Assembly (NCBI RefSeq): GCF_000304475.1
Contig: NC_018947.1
Coordinates: forward strand, 510,453-574,452
Origin: Kazachstania africana CBS 2517
Taxonomy: Eukaryota > Ascomycota > Saccharomycetes > Saccharomycetales > Saccharomycetaceae
Length of the DNA stretch: 64,000 nt
Direction: 5' to 3'
Part shown: piece by piece, positions 51,312 through 58,711 of the stretch
Numbering within the stretch: position 1 is the stretch's first letter
Layout of the letters: every line of letters begins with the position of its first letter
Made by a program: the position numbers and the translations under genes
Notes under the pieces: model-generated
What the model was told of the DNA's origin: nothing
Database searches by the model: none
Seen by the model: the letters and a program-made list of their open reading frames with translations, nothing else

Positions 51312-52238
51312 CTATTGATGGTTGTGCTTGTCTTTCAAATGATCGGCAATTCTTGTGACAACTTCCTCTTGCGATAGCTTGTTGCTAATATGCTGAAACA
51401 AATAAGAAAATTGATTCTTTGCTGCAGCAATTCTTGCACTAAGAAGTCTCTTCCTCTGTTTCTCTCTCTCAGTATGAGACATAGAGGTAGAGCCAAAATT
51501 TGTCATTAGTCCAAAATTGTCGTCAAATAAAGCAGGCAAGTATTCCTTTAAAATTGCTATTTTGTTAGCTATTCTTCTCTTTCTATTTCTTTCACGTAGA
51601 TTATGTTTTAAACGTTGTTCACAGTTTCTTGGCTTTCTTCCTCTTTTTTTTAAAGCCATGGGAGGTTGTTCTAGATATGCACCTGGGGGCGGAATAGCAA
51701 TATTTTTATTCTTTTTTAAAGAAGTATTTAAAGTGGCAATATCTTTCATGGAGTGGCAAAAATCTTCGAAATCTTTTGTTAATTTCCCTAGACCACCAAA
51801 GGTATTCTTCGTGGAAGCACCTTTGTCATCTGAGATCATAGCTTGGTAGCTTACTCTCTCTCCTTCAACTTCACTATTGACTAGCTCATCCAAAGTCAAG
51901 TCATCTAGCGTAAATTCTTCAGAAGAGGTTTCTTGCATGGAATAGATATTCGAGAAATCTGTATTGACTCCATCGAAAAGTGACGAAGGTGTGATTGAAG
52001 AATTTTCCAAGTTTGATGGTCCAAAAGAAACAAATGAAGTGTCTTCATCAGAAAATAAATCGGTTGTTCCCGTCTGAGAAGCGTCACTTTTGGTAGTAAG
52101 CTCTGGTAAAGGGCTCAATAAAAATTCTAGTGGATTAAAAGTATCTTTGTCCAACAATGTTTGTCTTGTGCCGTCGCCTTCAAAAGCAGATTGCTCGATA
52201 TATGAACACATTATATTGAAATCGGTATTTTCCTGCAT
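51312..52238 (-). CDS. putative bHLH-type transcription regulator (orphan)
   Basis: I do not recognise this gene by orthology. The 308-residue protein has an acidic, Ser/Thr-rich N-terminal part (about 1-145, with EEFTLDDLTLDELV, a likely activation segment). A basic AT-hook-like KKRGRKPR lies at 197-204. Residues 209-235, RLKHNLRERNRKRRIANKIAILKEYLP, fit the basic-helix-1 pattern of bHLH factors (H-N-x-x-E-R, ending L-P). A possible helix 2, KLSQEEVVTRIADHLKDK, closes the protein after a ~50-residue polar insertion with its own basic stretch. The long loop recalls Tye7/Hms1-type yeast factors, but identity is low. First ATG is 52238; the frame upstream starts with TTG. No such gene lies between VAC8 and UBC8 in S. 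cerevisiae. Confidence 0.65.
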   Translation of the reverse strand: MQENTDFNIMCSYIEQSAFEGDGTRQTLLDKDTFNPLEFLLSPLPELTTKSDASQTGTTDLFSDEDTSFVSFGPSNLENSSITPSSLFDGVNTDFSNIYSMQETSSEEFTLDDLTLDELVNSEVEGERVSYQAMISDDKGASTKNTFGGLGKLTKDFEDFCHSMKDIATLNTSLKKNKNIAIPPPGAYLEQPPMALKKRGRKPRNCEQRLKHNLRERNRKRRIANKIAILKEYLPALFDDNFGLMTNFGSTSMSHTEREKQRKRLLSARIAAAKNQFSYLFQHISNKLSQEEVVTRIADHLKDKHNHQ

Positions 52239-52868
52239 AATGCGTTGAATCAATAGCTAAGGTATATTAATTTAAGTTTACGTTGTTTCGAAGTAAAACG
52301 TTTTCAACAAGAAATAATGTCAAGAATCAGTAAACATTGCTACTATTTATATTTTTACTTGCACTACTTAGTACCATTAAGGATGGTTGTATATTACCCC
52401 TTCTCTATCCTTAAGTAAAGTAGTTGATGTTCCTGTTAATGTACTTTGATGCCCTTACACACATTTTTTCATTACTGTCCCTACTGTCGCCCTAGCCGAA
52501 AGAGGAAAGTTGACACATGATCCCCTACGGAGGACAAAAGAGAATGCTGTCAAAATACGCAAAAGGTATTATAAATGACGCTACTCATAAAGCCCGACTC
52601 ACTATGGCTATTGGAATGTTTTTGTGTCATACTAATTAATTTCCTCGAGAACCCTAGGGGAAACGCCAAGAATCTTATTAAAGCCGTTTTCTACAACAAT
52701 AGAGCGTAACGCCAAGAAGTTGGACCCTCGTTTCCCAGATTTTTTGGCCCAATACATCAATAAAAGAGGTATAATTCCTACGATGTTTCAGTGTGACTTT
52801 AAAAGTACTATTTGTTTTCCCTTTCTGATGACTTTATCAGGGTCCCTTCGTCATGCCCGATGAACGTG

Positions 52869-52877
52869 ATGAGTCAT
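52869..52877. promoter_or_regulatory. Gcn4-type site
   Basis: ATGAGTCAT is the perfect 9-bp Gcn4 palindrome, about 630 bp upstream of the bHLH-like gene. Single sites of this length occur by chance, so a functional role is only suggested. Confidence 0.4.
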
Positions 52878-54132
52878 GCATCGAAAATTAGGTGCCTGCA
52901 AAGGAAAAAAAATCATTCCTCTGTTGGTAGGGACTTTAGTGTTTGATACACTTCGAAGTAATATTTCTGATCTATCAGAGTCACAAAATAGATAAATTTG
53001 AAGCTTCTATGAAAGTACTAACTTTTGGTAGTACTGTTAGTTTTGCTAACTTATTTTGTGGGTCATTATGTTAGCTTGGCTGATTGGACTTGCCTTTACT
53101 TAACAAAATTATATACTAATATATCTCCCCCGTAGTTATCTGTTGGTAAGCTCGGAAGTGAAGAAAAAAGGTGAAGGAACTGGTCTCCAATAAAGCATTT
53201 AGATTACAAGACTTTTCCAGTTATTAAACACTATCTGCTTCGTCACTTCAAATAGATCATACACCTATTATGGAATTCCGAGAACCAGTTTCCAGGTAAA
53301 TGCTGTCCTATGTCCGAAATTTATAAGCATGTCAAAGGTTGTAATGTTAGCTTACTCTTCTAACTTCAGCTTATTCATTTTGTCTCTCCTATATAGAAAT
53401 ATGATTTTGAACAAACGACAAAAATCGCACGTTTAAGTTCTCTATGATAGGTCGCTGGATGCAAAGAGTAAATTTGATCAAAAGAAAATTATTTCTATGG
53501 TACTTGATAGATGATATGAAGGCTGATCTGATGTATTTAGTAAGGTCTATTTGACATATTCTTTTTTCCTTCAATTATTTACTACCATGCCAAAGGTAGA
53601 AATAGTATCACCAATTCAAGAAGGGGACGTTTGTGGTAGAACACTCAATTGGACTGGACAGTGACTGAGTGGTCCTTGAAGATAGAAGTCTGTCATTGTC
53701 AAAGAAGTCTTTTCCTTTGTAATTAAGGTACATACTTTCTTCAAGTCCACTAGGAAATGCAAAGAAAAGCACAAACAAGCGCATAGTATAATGGATCTTA
53801 ACGGAAATCAAGCAGTTTTGATTTCTGTGAGTACAAATGAAATAGCTATCTCATGAATACTGTCCTCGTAAATTATATCCATCTTTTCATTAGTGCAAGC
53901 ATTAAAACAGGTAGCTTTTTAAGGTGACGACAAAGCAACGCAACTATCTTTAAGTGTCTTAACTACTATCATCATGGTATCCTTGTACTATTCTGATTAC
54001 ACAAATACGCAGAGGCTACATGGCGTCATACAAGCAACAAGGGAAGGAAAAAAAACATCTCATTGTCGAGGAGTGTGACAAGAATTTAGGATAATGAACA
54101 AACAGCATTTAGTATGGAGAGAACATCTTTTT

Positions 54133-54395
54133 GACGTAAAGGAAGATCAGAATTGGTCTCTTGTATATTATTATCGTTATTATTGTTCATTTTGTGAAAG
54201 TTTGGTCAAATAGTTGAAATAGTTCTTATTAATCAGTTGTTATACCAAATAATGGACTCGTTATATATAAAATAAAATATACAATAGATAATACACATTT
54301 TGACAAACTTTGATCAAACTTCAGTGTTCGCCTGAATGGTTATACTTTTTCCAACATATTTTGCTTTGTAGCAATTTTCATGTTCTAAATCCATA
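54133..54395 (-). repeat. decayed LTR-like repeat, copy 3
   Basis: This segment parallels 54521-54760 in order: GACGTAAAGGAAGATCAG, then TTCTTATTAATCAG, then TATACCAAATAAT, then TTTGATCAAACTTCAGTGTTCGCCTG and TTTTTCCAACATATTTTG, with many differences. It is a more diverged relative of copy 2. Orientation is given as that of the TATA-like element. Confidence 0.55.
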
Positions 54396-54520
54396 TATGT
54401 GATATACTTTGATGTCTACTGTCGATAAATTCACCAATTATCACATTACCATATTATTATGTAATGTTTACCACCGATAGATTTACTGCTTCTCATATTA
54501 CCCCATTATTATGTAATTCG

Positions 54521-54985
54521 GACGTGGAGGAAGATCAGAGGATGATCCTTTTATATTATTTTCGTTAATATTGTTCATGTTGTGGATGTCAGTCAAGTTA
54601 GTGAAGTAATTCTTATTAATCAGTGGTTATATCAAATAATACACTGGTTATATATAAAATATAATCATAATATAAAATAATATAAAGTGATACAAACTTT
54701 GATCAAACTTCAGTGTTCACCTGAGTATTTATACCTTTTCCAACACATTTTGAATTATGCCAATTATCATGTTATAGATTTATGAGTCAATACGTTGTCA
54801 TAATTATCTTACCATAATTATTGCATGATAATATGTATTCGGGTTTATCACGCCATATATGGTTCGTGTCAATATATGGTCGTGTTTATCACACCATAAT
54901 TATTGTTCATATCTTCTCTAACATTATAAATTTGTCATTGTAACTATCAAAACACTGAAATGTCAGTATAATGCCATTTCCAGCA
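54521..54985 (-). repeat. LTR-like repeat, copy 2
   Basis: About 465 bp. Its right half (54664-54985) matches 33275-33514 closely apart from an ~80-bp extra segment near 54800-54885, which looks like an internal partial duplication (both halves contain GTTTATCAC-CC and CATAATTATTG). The right end CCAGCA lies 73 bp upstream of tRNA-Ala, the typical Ty insertion zone. No Ty coding sequence is present. Confidence 0.65.
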
Positions 54986-55058
54986 GTAACGGTCGGATGA
55001 ATTATAGCTTAATGTTATAATTTATGTGTTTATGTCAAAGATAAAAACAACAACATAC

Positions 55059-55131
55059 GGGCGTGTGGCGTAGTTGGTAGCGCGCTCCCTTAGCATGGGA
55101 GAGGTCTTCGGTTCGATTCCGGACTCGTCCA
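55059..55131 (+). tRNA. tRNA-Ala (AGC), copy 1
   Basis: 73 nt, acceptor GGGCGTG/CTCGTCC, with a G-U wobble at pair 4 and U-U and G-C at the other internal positions as written. The anticodon AGC lies in TTAGCAT, the T-arm is TTCGGTTCGATTCCGGA and the discriminator is A. A T8 terminator follows. It is identical to the copy at 56559-56631. Confidence 0.97.
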
Positions 55132-55450
55132 ATTTTTTTTGAAATTAGTTATTCCCCCGCACTTACTCACTTCGTTGAAAGCAAACCAATGTCATAAAAC
55201 GAAAATCAGCATATTGAGTAACGTGGGTATATAGTGTAAATATTTGTAAATGAGTTTGTTCTTTTGAGTTTTTGCTTTACCCGAATAATGAATGTCTGAT
55301 TACGCATTATGGAATACGATTGTGCAATGATGGTTATTAAAATCCTATAAGAAAAAGGGGATGCAAAAGTATATCTATTTTGAAATGATGTTCCTGTCTG
55401 TTACAGTGTAAAATGCATGCTATGACGGTTAGTTTTGATTATTAATTTTT
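55132..55450. other. intergenic, tRNA-Ala to UBC8 tail
   Basis: About 320 bp. It contains a Reb1-type TTACCCG at 55277-55283, which could act as a roadblock between the Pol III and Pol II units. Nothing else is recognised. Confidence 0.5.
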
Positions 55451-55566
55451 TCAATCTTCATCACTCACTTCGATATCGCTCAATTCGCTAAGATCATCCA
55501 AGTCACTTAAATCGACGTCTCCATCTTCTGCTGCATCATCTTCATCATCCTCCATACCGCTTCCAT
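55451..55566 (-). pseudogene. displaced acidic C-terminal tail of UBC8
   Basis: On the minus strand this segment encodes about 40 residues, very rich in Asp/Glu/Ser, in the frame offset by one from the UBC8 reading frame. It ends at TGA (55453-55451). The composition and the closing LS-LS-I-VSD-D pattern resemble the S. cerevisiae Ubc8 tail. It is either lost coding sequence, a sequencing error in an A-run, or a product of frameshifting. Confidence 0.75.
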
Positions 55567-56130
55567 CTAATTCATCATCTTCGGCTTTTCTTTTCTGCCC
55601 AGTTCATCATCATCAGATAAATCGGTATCTTCATCTTCATCATCTTCATTTTCATCATTACCAAACATAGAATCATACTTTTCAGGAGTAGCGTACTTAT
55701 CAATGTATTCTTTGATTTTTTGTTCGTAAAGAACTTTATCCCTAAGTTGTAAAGTGGCAGCTTCATTATTTAATGGATCGCTCCCATTAGGTTCCTTTAA
55801 CAAACCAGGTATCATCCATTCTACGATATTAATCAAGTCATATAAAGGCGACCAAGTAGAATTAATAACGTCTAAACAAATAGAACCAGATGCTACATCA
55901 ATATTTGGATGAAAAATCTTATTCACGAAACCTATACTTGGAGATTTGTAAGGATAATTATCAGGTAACTCCACGTGTAATCTCCAAACACCATGTTCAT
56001 AGGGAGTGTCCTTAGGACCGTGAAATTTGACATGAAACTCTTGCATATTATCATTAACCAAAGTAACTTTATGATCAGACATCAACAGTTTCATAACATC
56101 AGTTTCAATCCTTCTCTTAGAATTATTCAT
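55567..56130 (-). CDS. UBC8: ubiquitin-conjugating enzyme Ubc8, acidic tail out of frame
   Basis: This is the E2 that works with the GID E3 ligase in glucose-induced degradation of gluconeogenic enzymes. The UBC fold (about 1-150) is nearly identical to S. cerevisiae: HPN at 74-76, active-site Cys85 in GSICLDVIN, and [14 protein letters not shown]. The first ATG is 56130; the S. cerevisiae gene has an intron near its start, not needed here. The frame stops at 55567 after EKPKMMN. In the -1 frame the sequence continues into an acidic tail ending LSDLDDLSELSDIEVSDED with a stop at 55451, closely like the normal Ubc8 tail. A one-base break at an A-rich run (55580-55595) therefore truncates the tail. 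UBC8 is inverted relative to VAC8 and GLC3 compared with S. cerevisiae. Confidence 0.92.
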   Translation of the reverse strand: MNNSKRRIETDVMKLLMSDHKVTLVNDNMQEFHVKFHGPKDTPYEHGVWRLHVELPDNYPYKSPSIGFVNKIFHPNIDVASGSICLDVINSTWSPLYDLINIVEWMIPGLLKEPNGSDPLNNEAATLQLRDKVLYEQKIKEYIDKYATPEKYDSMFGNDENEDDEDEDTDLSDDDELGRKEKPKMMN

Positions 56131-56558
56131 TTTTCCTTTATTTACGTGCTTTACTTTTTTCACTTATAGATATCTTTGGTTGAGAAAAATAAACTCAGAT
56201 CACTAACCTTGAGTAAGCAACTTGTTTTAAGTTATATGTTTATTTAACAACTTCTTCTTTATATACTGCTTCAATATCCAATTTTCTTTAAAAAGGGAGG
56301 CCTAACTGAGTTAGTCAAACAATCAGTCTTTCCTTTTGCCGAGCGCGGTTCACCTGAATATCTGAAAGTCCGCCAAAAAAAAAAACGAGGCCATGACTCT
56401 AAAAGGAAGTAATTACTTTTTATAGAGGACTAATTACCGCATTCGGATACTACTCTGGCTTCGGAAAAGAAAAAAGTTTCTGAAATGCGGGAGAGCACAA
56501 AAAATATAATTGTACGAATTGTAGTAATTTAAGAAAATTTAAAAAAACAAGAGATCGC
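56131..56558. other. UBC8 promoter up to tRNA-Ala copy 2
   Basis: About 430 bp, AT-rich, containing the UBC8 5' region and the upstream flank of the second tRNA-Ala. A TTCGGAAA element at 56460-56467 recalls the core of a yeast CDEIII, but no CDEI or AT-only CDEII accompanies it. Confidence 0.5.
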
Positions 56559-56631
56559 GGGCGTGTGGCGTAGTTGGTAGCGCGCTCCCTTAGCATGGGA
56601 GAGGTCTTCGGTTCGATTCCGGACTCGTCCA
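56559..56631 (+). tRNA. tRNA-Ala (AGC), copy 2
   Basis: 73 nt, identical to 55059-55131 and in the same orientation, exactly 1500 bp downstream. It is followed by a longer T-run (about 15). Flanks differ outside the gene and terminator. Confidence 0.97.
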
Positions 56632-56672
56632 ATTTTTTTTTTTTTTTAAATTATATACTGTTCAATGTAGTC

Positions 56673-57941
56673 TTATCTACTCGATCTATTCATCTTCCCA
56701 AGCATCACGTTCAAAAACTTGCTTCGAAATAGTTCAGGATCGTCCCAAAAATAGAGTTTCCCGTAGTATTGGTTTTCTAAACCATTTTTCATGTAGTACC
56801 TAAACCAATAATAGATGTGATCTCTTGTTAGCATCATATCAATGTCATCATTAAGTCGCCTTTTTATAATGTGTCTTCTACTGTTGAAAAAAACTCCGGC
56901 ATGTTCTGGTGATATGGAAAATTTTGATTTATCATCTAAATTCATCAAATTTGTTACAATTTTTTGAAGTTCTAGTACACCTCTCTTTTTTATGGTTCTA
57001 TTAAAACTTTCTTGCCTTTCTATACAGTCACGATTACTGTCGAGGAAATAAAATCTGGAATGTTTAAGCACGCGTGGACAAAATCTACCAAGCCGTCTTT
57101 CGAAAAGAGTTTTTTGCATCCCATTCTCACCTTCTTTTAGTTTTACTTCAGATAATTTACTTCTACGTAAAATGTATTCTTTTGTTGCTTGGTATTTACC
57201 CACATTTGCATAGATTGTTGCACCCTCTTCAGGATTAGACAATAGAATATTGTCTTTATATGCTTCTGGAATCTTCAGAGCAACTTGAATTTTCTCTATA
57301 ATAAGGTCTTTAATCGTTCTATGGTTTTTCTTTCCACCAGTCAAAGATTCTAGAGACTGTATGGTAAAATTTGTACGAATTGAACTATATTTACTTGAAC
57401 TTCCATCGAGAATGGTCATCAAATCTTCTACGGGTTCGATAATATTGTTTTTCATTGGTGCAAGTTGATGAATCAAAACGCTGTCATAACAGTTCGTATC
57501 ATTTAACTGCTCTTTGTCAATAGTCGTAGTAGCATTCACCAAAGGTCCTTTCTCTGAAGCAATTAAGGCTGCCGTATTGGTCCTCTCTTTGATTTTAACA
57601 TTATCTAAATTCGAATTCACAGGTATTAGGACATTTGGTCCCGAATATTTAGCTGGATTGCCAAACTTCCTGATTGCGACAGACCAGTTGGAATTGTCTT
57701 GCAATTGCAAACTGTTTTCCTTGACATTCTCTCCAGCTGAATGAGAATTATAAACAGTATTACAAGTGAGTAAAGAATCATTACATGGGTCATTACGACT
57801 ACTTTCAAAGTGTTTAGGTTTTTTAACGCGTTCTGAGACACATGCATCTTGAATCCAGTCCATTTTCTCGCCAGCTGTTGAAGCATGTATAATGTAATGA
57901 CCCACACGTTCAGACTGCGATATCCTGTCTAGACAGCTCAT
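56673..57941 (-). CDS. protein of unknown function (orphan, 422 aa)
   Basis: I do not recognise this protein. It starts at an ATG at 57941 and runs 422 residues with ordinary yeast codon use and no stop, so it is very probably real. The N-terminal ~200 residues are polar and low in hydrophobic blocks. From about residue 205 a more ordered basic region begins (TIKDLIIEKIQVALKIPEAYKDNILL, RRLGRFCPRVLKHSRFYFLDS). The C-terminal ~100 residues are rich in Arg, Tyr, Trp and Phe (DHIYYWFRYYMKNGLENQYYG, LYFWDDPELFRSKFLNVML), like a small globular domain. There is no signal peptide or membrane segment. It lies 41 bp downstream of tRNA-Ala copy 2, between UBC8 and GLC3, where S. cerevisiae has no such gene. 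Confidence 0.75.
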   Translation of the reverse strand: MSCLDRISQSERVGHYIIHASTAGEKMDWIQDACVSERVKKPKHFESSRNDPCNDSLLTCNTVYNSHSAGENVKENSLQLQDNSNWSVAIRKFGNPAKYSGPNVLIPVNSNLDNVKIKERTNTAALIASEKGPLVNATTTIDKEQLNDTNCYDSVLIHQLAPMKNNIIEPVEDLMTILDGSSSKYSSIRTNFTIQSLESLTGGKKNHRTIKDLIIEKIQVALKIPEAYKDNILLSNPEEGATIYANVGKYQATKEYILRRSKLSEVKLKEGENGMQKTLFERRLGRFCPRVLKHSRFYFLDSNRDCIERQESFNRTIKKRGVLELQKIVTNLMNLDDKSKFSISPEHAGVFFNSRRHIIKRRLNDDIDMMLTRDHIYYWFRYYMKNGLENQYYGKLYFWDDPELFRSKFLNVMLGKMNRSSR

Positions 57942-58711
57942 ACGACAAAAAATAGCAAGTTTACTTTATGGTTCAAGTGAGTTACACGTCTCTTCTCTTA
58001 CAGCAAGCTGTCATTGATCTTTATCTCATGTCATTTGCGCCACAATGACTAGAAAAGCTAAATACCGGAAAGCAGGAACAATAATCTAACTCCAGGTATC
58101 TGCAAATCTTATATGACGACGCCTCGTCTTACAGTCACATACACATCCCACGGGGACAGCATACGTCCTCCTCGTATCCCAGCAGCATCTATACGTATCC
58201 CACATGCATGCATGCTTGACCTTTCCCATATACAACAACACCTCCTCTCCTCGTAAGCCTTCCCTCCTTCTCTTCCCCCCCCCCTGCCCTCTCCGTGTCA
58301 CCACCGAAACAAATCTCCGATCTCAACACTCCCTGGCCCCACCATCCCAGACAGGCTGAGCCGCCGCAGCTCAGCCCGAGCCAAGAGCTTGCAACACACA
58401 GCTGACACCTCGCCCATTTCCACTCTGCTGCCCGTTTCATCGAGAGAAAGAAAAAACAGTCAATTTTCACAGAATATCATGCCATTCGAGCGAAGAAAGT
58501 GTCGTACAAGCAAAACCCCGAAGGGGCTACATAGAGTATGGATTTTCAGGTAACACTTTAGAAAGGTGGTGGTGGGGCCCATCAAAGCAACCTTGGCTAA
58601 AAACGTTTATAAGGAGAACAATTGCTTGACTTGTTTAGGATCTTCTTGGGAGTAACTCAATCTTATATAATCCATAGTTAAGATACTACAAGTAGGAAGA
58701 AGATAAAAATA
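57942..58711. promoter_or_regulatory. GLC3 upstream region with GC-rich island
   Basis: 770 bp. Positions about 58080-58440 are strikingly C-rich on the + strand compared with the rest of the window. They include a C10 run (58275-58284) ending in CCCCT and a perfect 8-bp inverted repeat around a GCCGCC core (58354-58376). Closer to the gene is an STRE AGGGG at 58522-58526 within a CCCC/GGGG inverted pair. STREs fit the known stress and late-growth induction of glycogen genes. Confidence 0.6.
58354..58376. promoter_or_regulatory. GC-rich inverted repeat with URS1-like core
   Basis: GGCTGAGC and GCTCAGCC flank a 7-base loop CGCCGCA. The centre AGCCGCCGC shares the GCCGCC core of the Ume6 site. 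It could be a protein-binding palindrome or a hairpin in a transcript leader. Confidence 0.45.

Larger units (their letters stand above)
52239..55058. other. 2.8-kb gene-free interval
   Basis: This is the longest interval without a credible gene. Nearest the bHLH-like gene it carries STREs (52397-52401, 52522-52526, 52656-52660) and a perfect Gcn4-type ATGAGTCAT (52869-52877), suggesting an extended regulated promoter. From about 54.1 kb on it holds LTR-like relics leading up to tRNA-Ala. In the middle (53.0-54.1 kb) I see nothing recognisable. Confidence 0.55.

Noticed and set aside
51312..52238. The orphan regulator as the missing GCN4 (bZIP)
   Set aside because: It lacks the N-x-x-A-A-x-x-S-R basic signature and any leucine zipper; the basic region fits bHLH better.
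53300..53340. GTCCGAAATTTATAA resembling a centromere CDEIII core
   Set aside because: The flanking TGT-WT-TG part is poor, and there is no CDEI (RTCACRTG) at the right distance and no >90% AT CDEII.
56450..56500. CTTCGGAAAAG on the + strand as a reversed CDEIII
   Set aside because: No CDEI or AT-only spacer lies on the expected side; it is inside the flank of a tRNA gene and a UBC8 promoter.
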